Below, in pieces: positions 25,080 to 35,247 of a stretch of 64,000 nucleotides of DNA. Positions within the stretch are counted from its first letter, which is position 1, and each line of letters opens with the position of its first letter. The position numbers and the translations under genes were made by a program. The stretch spans positions 112,233-176,232 of the forward strand of contig JACRJM010000002.1 in assembly GCA_016219965.1 (NCBI GenBank). Reading direction: 5' to 3'. The stretch comes from Candidatus Schekmanbacteria bacterium. Its GTDB lineage: Bacteria > Schekmanbacteria > GWA2-38-11 > J061. Below the pieces are notes generated by a model. The model was given only the letters and a program-made list of their open reading frames with translations. It did not search any database and was not told the origin of the DNA.

Positions 25080-26435
25080 ATGGGAGAAATTAAAAACATA
25101 CTTGTAGCAGGACTGGGAAGGAGCGGAATTTCGGCAAGCAGGCTTGCGTATCAAAAGGGAATGAAAGTTTATGCCTGCGACCGGAAGAAAAAATCCGAGC
25201 TTGAATCCTCCCGGGAAGCCGCATTTCCTGAATGGCTTGAAGTTGCAACAGAAAGCGATGGACTTGAATTTATTGACAGGATTGATACCGTGGTTTTAAG
25301 CCCCGGCATTCCTGCAGGATGCGAGCTTGTAAGGGAGGCAAAAAAGAAAGGCAAAAAAGTAATTGCAGAGATAGAGTTTGCAAGTCTTTTTATAGATACT
25401 CCAATTATTGCAGTTACAGGAACAAACGGGAAGACCACGGTCACCACTCTGATCGGTGATATTTTAGCTGAAGCCGGGGAAAATGCACCTGTAGCCGGCA
25501 ACATAGGAGTAGCGCTTTCTGATTTTGCCTTACAGAAGTTCAAGGGAGATTTCCTTGTCGTTGAACTTTCGAGTTTCCAGCTTGAGCTTATAGAATCCTT
25601 CAGGCCCTCTATCGCTGTAATACTTAATGTCACTCCCGACCATCTCGACCGTTATAAATCCATTGATGATTATGGGAAAGCCAAGATGAACGTTTTTATG
25701 AACCAGAGGGAGAAAGATGTTCTTGTCCTTAACAGCGATGACGAGTTTACGCAAAGCAAAATTGCTCCACTCAAGCCCCGTTCCTTTTTCTTCAGCAAAA
25801 AAGAGATGAATGAAAACGGTGTTTTTGTGAAGGACGGAATGATCATGTTCAGGAACGGGAAATCTGCGGTTCCTGTATTTGCTGTTTCAGAAATAAGAAT
25901 GATGGGAGTTCACAACCTTGAAAACGCCCTTGCTTCCATCTGCTGTGCTTTTGCCGCAGGGGTTGAAACAGATGCTATTAAAAGAGTCCTTGCGAGGTTC
26001 ACTCCTCCTCCGCACAGGATGGAAGAGGTTGACACAATAGATGGAGTTAAATTTATCAATGATTCAAAAGCCACGAATGTTGATGCTATGAAGCGGGCTC
26101 TTGAAAGCTTTGAAAAGCAGGTTGTACTTATAGCCGGAGGACGCGACAAGAAGGGAGATTTTAAATCATTGCGACATATAGTTTCAGAAAAAGTGCGCAT
26201 ACTCATACTTATTGGAGAGGCAAGCCAGAAGCTTGAAGATGCTTTCAGCGGGTTAGTGAAAATGCAAAAAGAGAGCAGTATGGAAGATGCTGTTAAGTAC
26301 GCTTTCAAATGTGCAGGCAATGGGGACGTGGTGATACTTTCTCCCGGATGCGCCAGCTTCGATATGTACCGCAATTTCGAGGAGAGGGGAGACGATTTTA
26401 AAAATCAGGTGAGGGCTCTTAAAGGAAATGCCTAA
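25080..26435 (+). CDS. murD: UDP-N-acetylmuramoylalanine--D-glutamate ligase
   Basis: MurD adds D-glutamate to UDP-MurNAc-L-Ala. The 451-residue protein has the N-terminal UDP-binding GLGRSGISASRLA, the ATP loop GTNGKTT near residue 114, LSSFQLELIE near 163, NVTPDHLDRY near 182 and FINDSKATNVDA near 325. The ATG follows murF by 8 bases; the end overlaps ftsW by 8 bases. All expected domains are present. Confidence 0.95.
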   Translation: MGEIKNILVAGLGRSGISASRLAYQKGMKVYACDRKKKSELESSREAAFPEWLEVATESDGLEFIDRIDTVVLSPGIPAGCELVREAKKKGKKVIAEIEFASLFIDTPIIAVTGTNGKTTVTTLIGDILAEAGENAPVAGNIGVALSDFALQKFKGDFLVVELSSFQLELIESFRPSIAVILNVTPDHLDRYKSIDDYGKAKMNVFMNQREKDVLVLNSDDEFTQSKIAPLKPRSFFFSKKEMNENGVFVKDGMIMFRNGKSAVPVFAVSEIRMMGVHNLENALASICCAFAAGVETDAIKRVLARFTPPPHRMEEVDTIDGVKFINDSKATNVDAMKRALESFEKQVVLIAGGRDKKGDFKSLRHIVSEKVRILILIGEASQKLEDAFSGLVKMQKESSMEDAVKYAFKCAGNGDVVILSPGCASFDMYRNFEERGDDFKNQVRALKGNA

Positions 26436-27519
26436 ACAGTCAGGGAGTGACAAACTAATATTGCTTTCAGCTCTCGTGCTTTCAGGGATGGGCTCAATAA
26501 TGGTCTACAGCGCAAGCGCAATAATGTCCATGGAAAGATATTCTGACCCTTATTACTTTTTCAAAAGACAGATAATGTACATAGGTGTGGGTCTTGTTTT
26601 AATGATTATAGCAATGAACATTGATTATCACAATTACAGAAATTTAACTATTCCTCTGCTTGGCGCTGCCTTTGTGCTTATGGTCCTTGTGTTTATCCCT
26701 CCTATAGGGAAAGCGGTTAATGGTGCGGCACGGTGGATACAGTTTAAAATGATAAGGCTTCAGCCTTCGGAGATAGCGAAATTTGCACTCATCGTTTATG
26801 CATCGCATTATATTTCGAAAAAAAGGGAAAGGATGAAGGATTTTAAGAAAGGGCTTATGCCTCTTCTTATAGTGATAGGATTATTTTTTATCCTTCTTAT
26901 GAAGCAACCTGACTTTGGCACTGTCGTGACCATAGCGGCTGTGATCACGATACTTCTTTTTGTAGGCGGCATGAGCATAAAATATGTTTTTGCTGTTATT
27001 CTCTTCGCTGTGCCTGCGATTGTCATGGCCGTTGTTCTTGCTCCTTACAGGATGAAAAGATGGACGGCTTTCATGGATCCATGGGCCGATGCCCAGGGGT
27101 CCGGTTTCCAGATAATCCAGTCCATGTATGCCTTCGCCAGAGGAGGGTTCTGGGGACTTGGATTTGGTGAAGGGAGGGAAAAGCTGTTTTATCTTCCGGC
27201 GCCTCATAATGATTTCATTCTTGCTGTCATAGGAGAAGAGATAGGAATGATAGGTGTTGTTACGGTTATAGGACTTCTTTTCCTTTATATGTACAGGGGA
27301 GTCATGGTTGCCATGAGAAGCAATGACATGTTCGGGATGCTCCTTGCAGTAGGAATAGCAGCACTGATAGGTTTTCAGGGAGTAGTAAACATTGCAGTGA
27401 ATGTAGGGTTAATGCCTACAAAAGGCATCCCTCTTCCATTTGTAAGTTACGGTGGTTCATCCATATTGTTCTCTCTTTTTTCTACGGGTGTACTGCTAAA
27501 CATATCAGAACATGCCTGA
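26428..27519 (+). CDS. ftsW: Peptidoglycan glycosyltransferase FtsW (SEDS family)
   Basis: This 363-residue protein has nine to ten membrane segments. SEDS-family landmarks include KAVNGAARWIQFKMIRLQPSE near residue 90, RGGFWGLGFGEG near 237, and PLPFVSYGGSSI near 339. FtsW polymerises septal glycan strands from lipid II with FtsI. RodA is the alternative, but position between murD and murG favours FtsW. The ATG overlaps the murD 3' end, and the stop overlaps murG by 8 bases. Confidence 0.94.
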   Translation: MPKQSGSDKLILLSALVLSGMGSIMVYSASAIMSMERYSDPYYFFKRQIMYIGVGLVLMIIAMNIDYHNYRNLTIPLLGAAFVLMVLVFIPPIGKAVNGAARWIQFKMIRLQPSEIAKFALIVYASHYISKKRERMKDFKKGLMPLLIVIGLFFILLMKQPDFGTVVTIAAVITILLFVGGMSIKYVFAVILFAVPAIVMAVVLAPYRMKRWTAFMDPWADAQGSGFQIIQSMYAFARGGFWGLGFGEGREKLFYLPAPHNDFILAVIGEEIGMIGVVTVIGLLFLYMYRGVMVAMRSNDMFGMLLAVGIAALIGFQGVVNIAVNVGLMPTKGIPLPFVSYGGSSILFSLFSTGVLLNISEHA

Positions 27520-28618
27520 AAATGAGAGGAGAGCAGTAATCGCAGGAGGAGGAACAGGCGGGCATATATATGCCGGTTTGAGCATTGCTGAAGAGATGAA
27601 AAAAAGGTGGGGTGATGGAACAAAGATTCTTTACGTCGGAGCAGCAGGAGGGCTTGAGGCAAAGATACTTCCTTCATCCGGGATTGAATTTAAGCTTATA
27701 GAATCTATGGGAATAAAAGGGAAAAAAATTTCCAGTATGCTGAAAGGGATTATGGCCATACCGCAGAGCCTTGTGCAGTCTTCAAGGATACTTAATTCAT
27801 TTAAGCCTCATATAGCAGTGGGCGTTGGAGGCTACAGCTCAGGGCCTGTAATACTTTCAGCATGGCTTCGGGGAGTTCCTTCTCTGATATTAGAGCAGAA
27901 TCTTTATCCGGGAGCAACGAACAGGATACTTTCCGTGTTTGCAAAGAAGATAGCGGTGAACTTCAGAGGTTCCATGGAAGCCTTTCCCGCAAAAAAGGTT
28001 TTCTGGTCAGGAAATCCTGTAAGGGATTCTGTCCGGAAGGGGTCACGGGAGAAGGCCATTCAGCAATGGGGGCTTGCAGAAGGAAAATTTACTCTCCTTG
28101 TGTTTGGAGGAAGCCAGGGCGCCAGAAGAATAAACGAGCTTGTTCCTGAAGCGGCAGTTCTCCTTAAAAAAAGAGGATGCAGCTTCCAGCTCATACACCA
28201 GACAGGGGAGCGCGATTTCGAAAAAGTGAGAGAAAAATATAAAAATGAAGGCATTGAGGGATTTACTGCATCTTTTATCTTAAACATGGAAGATGCTTAT
28301 GCTGCGGCTGATATGGTTGTATCAAGAGCCGGAGCAACAACATTGAGCGAGCTGCAGGCATGCAGAAAGGCATCGATTCTCATTCCCTTCCCCTATGCTA
28401 CCAATAACCATCAGGAGCATAATGCGAGGAGCATGGAGAAAGAGGGAGCGGCGCTGATGATGAGAGAAAGCGAGATAACCGGAGAAAGTCTTGCAGATGC
28501 GATTGAAAATTTTATCAGTGACAGGGGGAAGCTTGAGCTATTTTCTGACAAGGCAGGACAGCTCAGCAAAATCAATGCGGCTGAAGAAATAGTAAAGCAG
28601 TGTGAAATGCTGTTTTAA
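27512..28618 (+). CDS. murG: UDP-N-acetylglucosamine--lipid I N-acetylglucosaminyltransferase
   Basis: MurG converts lipid I to lipid II at the cytoplasmic face. The 368-residue protein has the GT28 glycine loop AGGGTGGHIYAGL near residue 10, VGVGGYSSGP near 107, FGGSQGARRIN near 195, and the C-terminal donor site SRAGATTLSELQA near 271 and PYATNNHQEHNA near 294. Its substrate lipid I requires MraY, whose gene is absent from this cluster. Confidence 0.95.
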   Translation: MPENERRAVIAGGGTGGHIYAGLSIAEEMKKRWGDGTKILYVGAAGGLEAKILPSSGIEFKLIESMGIKGKKISSMLKGIMAIPQSLVQSSRILNSFKPHIAVGVGGYSSGPVILSAWLRGVPSLILEQNLYPGATNRILSVFAKKIAVNFRGSMEAFPAKKVFWSGNPVRDSVRKGSREKAIQQWGLAEGKFTLLVFGGSQGARRINELVPEAAVLLKKRGCSFQLIHQTGERDFEKVREKYKNEGIEGFTASFILNMEDAYAAADMVVSRAGATTLSELQACRKASILIPFPYATNNHQEHNARSMEKEGAALMMRESEITGESLADAIENFISDRGKLELFSDKAGQLSKINAAEEIVKQCEMLF

Positions 28619-28630
28619 GTGAGATAGAAA

Positions 28631-29989
28631 TTGTACAGAAAAAATCTAAAGATACATTTTGTTGGTATAGGCGGAATAGGGATGAGCGGCATTGCCGAAG
28701 TGCTGTTAAACCTCGGCTATAAAGTTTCCGGCTCTGACATGAAAAAGAGCCAGATAACGGAACGGCTTAAATCCCTGGGAGCGGAAATATATTATGGCCA
28801 CAGTGCCGGCAACGTAAATGGCAGCGATGTTGTGGTTGTCAGCTCTGCCGTAACTGCGGATAATATTGAAGCAAAAAGCGCTCTGGAACAGAAGATAGCG
28901 GTGCTTCGCAGGGCGGAGATGCTCTCAGAACTGATGAGAATGAAATACGGCATTGCAATCGCAGGTTCCCACGGCAAGACTACTACGACATCTCTCATTG
29001 CATCTGTTCTCGCCAAAGGAGGACTCGACCCTACGGCGGTCATCGGAGGAAGGTTAAACAGCACCGGCACTAATGCCAAGCTTGGACAGGGAGAATTCCT
29101 TGTCGCAGAGGCGGATGAGAGTGACGGGTCGTTCATGACACTAAATCCCTGTATTGCTGTAGCCACTAATATTGACAAAGAGCATATGGATTTTTACGGC
29201 GACATGAAGAAGCTGAAAGAAACATTCTCTGCTTTCCTGAACAAAGTCCCATTTTACGGGACTTCCGTTATCTGCACAGATGATGAAAACATACAGGACA
29301 TAATCCCGTTGCTTGAGAAGAGGACAATAACTTACGGGTTCAATTCGCAGGCTGACTATACAGCTGATAATCTTACGTTCGCTGGTTTTGAAAGCGGATT
29401 TGATGCCTATTTTAAAAAAGAGAAGCTGGGACATGTAAAAGTGAAATTGACAGGAAGACATAATGTGCTCAATTCACTTGCGGCAATTGCAGTGGGACAG
29501 GAGCTTTCGATCCCTGTTGATACAATAATATCTGCCATTGGCGAGTTTGAAGGAATACAACGAAGGCTTCAGCACAAGGGTGAAAAAGACGGGATCACAG
29601 TTGTTGATGACTACGGTCATCATCCAAGCGAGATACGCGCAACACTTCAGGCTGCGAGAAGCATATGGTCAGGGAAAATCATAGTTTTGTTCCAGCCGCA
29701 CCGCTACTCAAGGACACAGTCCCTTCTGGAAGAGTTCTACAGGTCTTTTTATGACTGCGACACATTGGTTGTAACTGACATTTATCCTGCCGGTGAAAAA
29801 CCAATAGAAGGCATTGATTCAGATCTCCTGAGCAAAGGAATAAAAGCACATGGGCATAAGGATGTGCACCACATAAGCGAAAAAAAAGAGATATTGAAAT
29901 TTCTAAGCCTCAACCTTGCAAAGGGAGACATGCTGATAACTCTTGGCGCCGGCAATGTCTATGAGATTGGAGAGGAGTTTTTAAAATAA
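28631..29989 (+). CDS. murC: UDP-N-acetylmuramate--L-alanine ligase
   Basis: MurC adds L-alanine to UDP-MurNAc, the first step of stem-peptide synthesis. The 452-residue protein has HFVGIGGIGMSGIAE near residue 9, the ATP loop GSHGKTTTT near 112, EADESDGSF near 160, and DDYGHHPSEI near 325. The start is TTG at 28631, giving the normal family N-terminus; a weak GAGA lies upstream. murB follows after 3 bases. Confidence 0.95.
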   Translation: MYRKNLKIHFVGIGGIGMSGIAEVLLNLGYKVSGSDMKKSQITERLKSLGAEIYYGHSAGNVNGSDVVVVSSAVTADNIEAKSALEQKIAVLRRAEMLSELMRMKYGIAIAGSHGKTTTTSLIASVLAKGGLDPTAVIGGRLNSTGTNAKLGQGEFLVAEADESDGSFMTLNPCIAVATNIDKEHMDFYGDMKKLKETFSAFLNKVPFYGTSVICTDDENIQDIIPLLEKRTITYGFNSQADYTADNLTFAGFESGFDAYFKKEKLGHVKVKLTGRHNVLNSLAAIAVGQELSIPVDTIISAIGEFEGIQRRLQHKGEKDGITVVDDYGHHPSEIRATLQAARSIWSGKIIVLFQPHRYSRTQSLLEEFYRSFYDCDTLVVTDIYPAGEKPIEGIDSDLLSKGIKAHGHKDVHHISEKKEILKFLSLNLAKGDMLITLGAGNVYEIGEEFLK

Positions 29990-29992
29990 AAA

Positions 29993-30928
29993 ATGGCAGT
30001 GACAATTATGACTAATAATTGGCAGCAGGAATTTGCTGAGACATTTGGGGAAAAGGTGAAGTTCAATGTTCCCATGAAGGAACACACGACTTTTCATGCC
30101 GGAGGCAATGCATGGGGAATGCTATTCCCTGCCGGGATCGAGGAAATAAAAAAAGCGGCAGCGCTTTGCAGGAAATGGAAGATGGATTTTATTCCAATAG
30201 GTCATGGTTCAAACATCCTCTGCCTTGATAGCGGATACAAGGGGATAATCATAAATCTTGCGAAAGATTACAGGGGATTCAGATGGGAAGAAAGAGAAGG
30301 AAGATATATTGTCCGAGCTGAAGCAGGAGCGGCACTTACGCAAATGATAAGGGTGATAGGCGCAGAAGGAATAGGCGGACTTGAATTTGCATGCGGCATT
30401 CCAGGGACAATGGGCGGCGCAGTGTCAGGAAACGCCGGTGCTTTCGGAGATTCCATAATGGAACATGTATCTTCTCTTGAGATCCTTAAAAAAACTGGTG
30501 AGGTGGTCTCTCTGGATAAAGGCTCAATGAGATATGGCTACAGATATACGGAGCTTAAAAAAGGCGCTGTTGTCATCAGAGCTGAGATGATTCTGGATGC
30601 TGTAGACCCAGAAGAATTTAACAGGAAGTCGGAGATATATATAAAAGAGCGCCGCATGAAGCAACCTTCCGAGCCGTACACTGCGGGATCAATATTCAAG
30701 AACCCTGAAGGTGATTCAGCCGGAAGACTTATAGATGCTGCGGGATTAAAAGGAGAGAGCGTAGGAGGTGCCGTTGTTTCCGCGAAACATGCGAACTTTA
30801 TTGTAAACCGTGGGAATGCTTCTGCGCGCGACATATTGGAGCTGATAAATATTATGCATGATAAGGTGTTTGCTAAGACCGGTGTATCACTCGATCCGGA
30901 GATAAAAATTATCGGGAAAGGATTATAA
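29993..30928 (+). CDS. murB: UDP-N-acetylenolpyruvoylglucosamine reductase
   Basis: MurB is the FAD-dependent reductase that forms UDP-MurNAc. Landmarks are KEHTTFHAGGNAW near residue 29, GHGSNILCLDSGYKGIIINL near 72, IPGTMGGAVSGNAGAFG near 133, and GSIFKNPEGDSAGRLIDAAG near 231. The tyrosine-loop region YRYTELK is short, as in type II enzymes. Length of 311 residues is normal. The ATG at 29993 has poor ribosome-binding sequence and an ATG at 30008 is a possible alternative. Confidence 0.94.
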   Translation: MAVTIMTNNWQQEFAETFGEKVKFNVPMKEHTTFHAGGNAWGMLFPAGIEEIKKAAALCRKWKMDFIPIGHGSNILCLDSGYKGIIINLAKDYRGFRWEEREGRYIVRAEAGAALTQMIRVIGAEGIGGLEFACGIPGTMGGAVSGNAGAFGDSIMEHVSSLEILKKTGEVVSLDKGSMRYGYRYTELKKGAVVIRAEMILDAVDPEEFNRKSEIYIKERRMKQPSEPYTAGSIFKNPEGDSAGRLIDAAGLKGESVGGAVVSAKHANFIVNRGNASARDILELINIMHDKVFAKTGVSLDPEIKIIGKGL

Positions 30929-31872
30929 TGAAGCCTCTTTTACAAAAAAAGATAGGGGTTCTGATGGGGGGCACTTCATCTGAGAGAGATATTTCTTTAA
31001 AGACAGGGAGTGCAGTTCTGACCTCTCTTCTGAGACAGAAATTTAATGCAGTCGAAATAGACCCGGCTGGAGGTATTTTAAAAAAGCTTGAGAAGGAGAA
31101 GATAGACATCGCATTTATCTCTCTTCACGGTCCGGGCGGGGAAGATGGAACGGTGCAGGGACTTCTTGAGATAGAGGGGATTCCATATACGGGAAGCAAC
31201 GTGCTTGCAAGCGCCATTTCTATGGATAAGGAGCTTTCAAAAATAATATTCCTGCACAACGATATTCCTACGCCTAATTTTATAGTTGCACGTCTGGATG
31301 CAGGAGATGATGCAGAAAAATGTATCAATATGCTCGCAGAAAATGAAATCCCTTATCCTGTTGTATGCAAGCCTGCCTGCGGAGGTTCAACCATAGGGAT
31401 AACGATTGTGAAAGATGAGAAAGAGATGGCAGAGGCATTTGCTCTTGCAGGTAAATATGACGGAAAGCTCATAATCGAAGAATTCATTAAGGGACGGGAT
31501 CTCACTGTGGGAGTTTTAAGAGGAGAAGCACTGCCTGTGATAGAGATGAGCGCAAAGAGCGGTTTTTATGATTTCGATGCAAAGTATAAGAAAGGCATGA
31601 CAACCTATATATGCCCTGCAAAGATTTCTGAAGATGAGGAGATGCAGTGCAGACAATATTCACTCATGGCATCCAAGGCATTGGGATGCAGCGGTTCCCC
31701 CCGGGTTGACATAAGGATGGATGCTGAAGGGAATGTCTATGTGCTCGAAGTGAATACCATCCCCGGGATGACGGAGACAAGTCTTCTGCCCATGGCGGCA
31801 GCTAAGGTTGGTATAAGTTTCGATAAACTTGTCTACAGCATATTAGAGGAAGCCTATGAAAAGAAGAGGTAG
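30928..31872 (+). CDS. ddl: D-alanine--D-alanine ligase
   Basis: Ddl makes the D-Ala-D-Ala dipeptide used by MurF. The 314-residue ATP-grasp enzyme has GVLMGGTSSERDISLKTG near residue 9, HGPGGEDGTVQG near 66, KPACGGSTIGI near 147, and EVNTIPGMTETSLLPMAA near 273. The start shares one base with the murB stop (TAATG). The ftsQ start overlaps its 3' end by 17 bases. Confidence 0.95.
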   Translation: MKPLLQKKIGVLMGGTSSERDISLKTGSAVLTSLLRQKFNAVEIDPAGGILKKLEKEKIDIAFISLHGPGGEDGTVQGLLEIEGIPYTGSNVLASAISMDKELSKIIFLHNDIPTPNFIVARLDAGDDAEKCINMLAENEIPYPVVCKPACGGSTIGITIVKDEKEMAEAFALAGKYDGKLIIEEFIKGRDLTVGVLRGEALPVIEMSAKSGFYDFDAKYKKGMTTYICPAKISEDEEMQCRQYSLMASKALGCSGSPRVDIRMDAEGNVYVLEVNTIPGMTETSLLPMAAAKVGISFDKLVYSILEEAYEKKR

Positions 31873-32725
31873 AACAACAGTACTGCGTGATCAGAGGGTC
31901 TCAAGGAAAAAGAAGGGAGGAAAATCTTCTTCAGGGAAGAGAAGTATCGCATTTCTTCCGGCAAATTTTTTGACATATGCGACAGTGATTATTTCCATTC
32001 TTCTAGTCGCGGTATTTGTGAAGACTTATATCTCAAGCCTCGCCTTCCTCGGTCTGCCACGTATAAACATTGAAGGGAATGAATTGCTTCCTGAGCAGAA
32101 GATCATTACTGCCGGAGGTTTTTCAGGGTGCAGTATATTTTCTTTCAGCGCCTCTGATGCGGTAGAAGAGCTTAAAAAAATTCCATGGATAAAGTCAGTG
32201 AGTGTGAGAAAGAAACTTCCCAATTCGGTCTATATAAACATCGAAGAACGAAAACCTTTTGCATGGCTCGATAATAATGGTTTAAAATTAGTAGATGAAT
32301 GCGGTGTTGTTCTTGATTCGATGCCGCAGGTTAAGACAGAAGGGCTTCTCACAATAAAAGGGATAGGCAATTTAAAGACATACAGGCCGGGAGAAAAGGT
32401 TGAAGGGAAAGGGATGGAAGAAGCAGTGGCCGTGATAAAGCAGATAAGTACGGGAGCTTCGTGGATTAAGGACAAGGTTGCAGAGATAGACGTTAAAGAC
32501 TCGAACAACCCGGTCCTTGTAATGTCCTCTTATTCTTTCCAGGTATATCTTGGCGACGGAATGATAACGGAGAAAATGGATAACCTGAAAAAAGTTTTTT
32601 ACTCTTTCAAAGATGAAGAACTGATACGGATATCCCTCTTTGACTTAAGATTCAAAGACAGGGTTATAATACGGACTGACAACAAATCAGAACCTGAAGA
32701 AAAGAATGTGGTCAAAGAAACGTGA
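31856..32725 (+). CDS. ftsQ: Cell division protein FtsQ
   Basis: The 289-residue protein has a basic cytoplasmic N-terminus (about 1-38), one membrane helix (about 41-62), and a POTRA domain beginning LPRINIEGNELLPEQKII. This is followed by the FtsQ-type beta domain (YINIEERKPFAWL, LVDECGVVLDS). FtsQ/DivIB recruits the FtsLB complex in the divisome. Its position between ddl and ftsA is canonical. The tail after about 275 is acidic and variable. Confidence 0.93.
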   Translation: MKRRGRTTVLRDQRVSRKKKGGKSSSGKRSIAFLPANFLTYATVIISILLVAVFVKTYISSLAFLGLPRINIEGNELLPEQKIITAGGFSGCSIFSFSASDAVEELKKIPWIKSVSVRKKLPNSVYINIEERKPFAWLDNNGLKLVDECGVVLDSMPQVKTEGLLTIKGIGNLKTYRPGEKVEGKGMEEAVAVIKQISTGASWIKDKVAEIDVKDSNNPVLVMSSYSFQVYLGDGMITEKMDNLKKVFYSFKDEELIRISLFDLRFKDRVIIRTDNKSEPEEKNVVKET

Positions 32726-32760
32726 AAAAAATTTACTCTTTTAACATATGGAGGCCATAG

Positions 32761-33981
32761 ATGGCTAAGAGCAACCTTATAGTCGGATTGGACATCGGAT
32801 CAACGAAAGTGTGCTGCCTTGTAGCGCAACCTAAGGAGAATGAGAGCCTTGAAATAATAGGTCTTGGGATGGCCCCTTCGGAGGGGTTGAAAAGCGGTGT
32901 AGTCGTAAACATTGAAAGCACCGTTGAATCAATACAAAAAGCCGTGGAAGAAGCGGAGCTTATGGCGGGGATTGAGATAAGCAGGGTCTTCACGGGAATA
33001 GCCGGCAACCATATCAAAGGGTTTAACAGCCACGGGCTTATAATAATAAATGATAAGGAAGTTAAAAAGAAAGACGTCCAGCGCGTCATAGACAATGCAA
33101 CGGCAGTCGCCATGCCGCGGGACAGGGAAATAATACATGTCATCCCGCAGGAATATATAATAGATGACCAGGGAGGTATAAAGGAACCGGTGGGAATGGC
33201 CGGTGTCAGGCTTGAAGCAAAGGTGCACATAGTGACTGGCGCCGTAACCTCCATTCAGAATGTTGTGAAAAGCTGCAACAAGGCAGGGCTCGAGATAGAA
33301 GATGTAGTCCTCCAGCAGTTTGCGTCAGGAGAAGCAGTGCTTTCCTCAGATGAGAAAGAGCTTGGAGTGGCACTTTTAGATATCGGCGGAGGCTCAACGG
33401 ACATAGCGATATACTATAACGGATGTATCAAGTTCACGTCCATGATAGATCTCGGGGGAAACCATGTAACGAACGACATAGCTGTGGGCCTTCGCGCATC
33501 GCGGAAAGAGGCTGAGAAAATAAAAACCAGATACGGATGTGCTTATTCGGCCCTTGTAAAACCGGATGAGAAGATAGAAGTGGACAGGATCAGCGGGAAG
33601 GAACCAACAATACTTTCGCGAAAGATTTTAAGCGAGATAATCCAACCCCGCGTTGAAGAAATATTTTCCATTGCAAGGCAGGAGATAAGGAAGTCAGGTA
33701 TTGAAGACCTTATCGCATCAGGCATTGTGTTGACTGGAGGTGCGTCACTTCTGCCCGGAACACAGGAAGTGGCAGAGCAGGTGTTTGAGCTTCCTGTAAG
33801 GATAGGCTCCCCATCTGAAATGGACGGAGGTCTTGTTGAAAAGGTAAAGAACCCCATGTACTCGACTGCAGTAGGTCTTATTCTTTACGGAAGCAAATCA
33901 ATGGGTGATTCCATGCCTGATACTCAGGGGATGGGAGGACTTTTTAAGAAGGCAATGGGATGGTTCCAGGAATTCGTATGA
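32761..33981 (+). CDS. ftsA: Cell division protein FtsA
   Basis: FtsA is the actin-like protein that tethers FtsZ to the membrane. The 406-residue protein has the ATPase motifs VGLDIGSTKVC at the start, LLDIGGGSTDIAIY near 204 and VLTGGASLLPG near 324. The C-terminal segment FKKAMGWFQEFV is an amphipathic membrane-targeting helix as expected. GGAGG lies a few bases before the ATG. Confidence 0.96.
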   Translation: MAKSNLIVGLDIGSTKVCCLVAQPKENESLEIIGLGMAPSEGLKSGVVVNIESTVESIQKAVEEAELMAGIEISRVFTGIAGNHIKGFNSHGLIIINDKEVKKKDVQRVIDNATAVAMPRDREIIHVIPQEYIIDDQGGIKEPVGMAGVRLEAKVHIVTGAVTSIQNVVKSCNKAGLEIEDVVLQQFASGEAVLSSDEKELGVALLDIGGGSTDIAIYYNGCIKFTSMIDLGGNHVTNDIAVGLRASRKEAEKIKTRYGCAYSALVKPDEKIEVDRISGKEPTILSRKILSEIIQPRVEEIFSIARQEIRKSGIEDLIASGIVLTGGASLLPGTQEVAEQVFELPVRIGSPSEMDGGLVEKVKNPMYSTAVGLILYGSKSMGDSMPDTQGMGGLFKKAMGWFQEFV

Positions 33982-34053
33982 AAATAAGTTTTGTAAAAAT
34001 TTTAAATAAAATTTTTTTATAAGAAAACAACTTAATACTTTGGAGGTGGATGG

Positions 34054-35247
34054 ATGATAGAATTTGCCAGTGAGTCAAAGAGAGCAAGGATAAAAGTAGT
34101 CGGTATCGGAGGAGGAGGCGGCAATGCAGTAAATTCCATGGTTAAGTGTCAGCAGATAGGCGGAGTTGATTTTATTGTCGCTAACACTGATGTTCAGTCG
34201 CTCGGAAGATCACAGGCGGACTGCAGAGTTCAGATAGGTGAGAGTTTAACGCGTGGGCTCGGCGCAGGAGCTGACCCTGAAAAAGGGAAGATGGCTGCAA
34301 CAGACGACATAGAAAAAGTAAAGGCCTACTTAATAGATTCAGACATGATATTCATAACTGCCGGCATGGGCGGAGGGACAGGTACGGGCGCTGCACCTGT
34401 CATAGCAAAGGCAGCAAAGGATTCCGGCGCTTTGACTGTGGGAATAGTTACAAAGCCTTTTCTCTTCGAAGGGAAAAGAAGAATGAAGATTGCCGATCAG
34501 GGAATCGAGGAACTTAAAGATGCAGTTGACAGCCTTATAGTGATTCCAAATCAGAGGCTGCTTGGCATTTCAGGGAGAGATATCGCTCTTCTTGATGCTT
34601 TCAAGATGGCTGATGATGTTCTGCGCCAGGCAGTGCAGGGTTTATCTGATATAATAATGAAGTCCGGCTATATCAATGTTGATTTTGCTGACGTACGGAC
34701 TGTGATGAGCAACATGGGAAGGGCGATAATGGGGACCGGAATGGCAAGCGGAGAAGGAAAAACCATTATGGCCATACAAAGTGCAATTTCAAGTCCACTC
34801 CTTGAGGAAGGTTCCATAGAGGGCGCAAGAGGTGTGCTTGTGAACATCACCGGCGGACCTGACCTTTCGCTCCATGAGATAAATGAAGCATCGAGCATAA
34901 TAAATGAGAATGTAACCGAAGACGCTCTTCTTATTATTGGTCATGTTGTTGATAATGACATGGAGGATGAAGTAAAGGTTACTGTCATTGCAACAGGCTT
35001 TGAGAAAGAGCGCCAGCAGAGTACATCGGGTTTTGATATCAGGCCTGAGCTTCTCGATATGTCTATGTCTGGCTCTGATGAAGGTAATGTTACACCCATC
35101 GACGGGGATAATAGGAATATTCCTGCTTTCATAAGATTGAAGAACCAGAAGAGGGAAGTGCCATCGAGAAGCGAGGTGAAGTCGTCGCTGTCGTTTAGGA
35201 AGGATGATCTCGACGTGCCGGCGTTCCTTCGCCGCAAAGCCGACTAA
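34054..35247 (+). CDS. ftsZ: Cell division protein FtsZ
   Basis: FtsZ is the tubulin-like GTPase that forms the division ring. The 397-residue protein has [13 protein letters not shown] near residue 17, the tubulin signature [15 protein letters not shown] near 105, and the T7 loop [11 protein letters not shown] near 208. The conserved C-terminal peptide is present and ends [12 protein letters not shown], the FtsA/ZipA-binding motif. GGAGGTGG lies just before the ATG. The AT-rich gap after ftsA (33982-34053) contains a 10-bp all-A/T inverted repeat, 33995-34016. Confidence 0.97.
   Translation: MIEFASESKRARIKVVGIGGGGGNAVNSMVKCQQIGGVDFIVANTDVQSLGRSQADCRVQIGESLTRGLGAGADPEKGKMAATDDIEKVKAYLIDSDMIFITAGMGGGTGTGAAPVIAKAAKDSGALTVGIVTKPFLFEGKRRMKIADQGIEELKDAVDSLIVIPNQRLLGISGRDIALLDAFKMADDVLRQAVQGLSDIIMKSGYINVDFADVRTVMSNMGRAIMGTGMASGEGKTIMAIQSAISSPLLEEGSIEGARGVLVNITGGPDLSLHEINEASSIINENVTEDALLIIGHVVDNDMEDEVKVTVIATGFEKERQQSTSGFDIRPELLDMSMSGSDEGNVTPIDGDNRNIPAFIRLKNQKREVPSRSEVKSSLSFRKDDLDVPAFLRRKAD

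Noticed and set aside
25071-25080. Possible frameshifted mraY between murF and murD
   Set aside because: Only 8 bases separate the two genes, so nothing of mraY can be hidden there.
33995-34016. A/T-only inverted repeat between ftsA and ftsZ as a terminator
   Set aside because: The stem is all A/T with a 2-base loop, and ftsZ needs to be expressed right after it, so a real terminator is unlikely.
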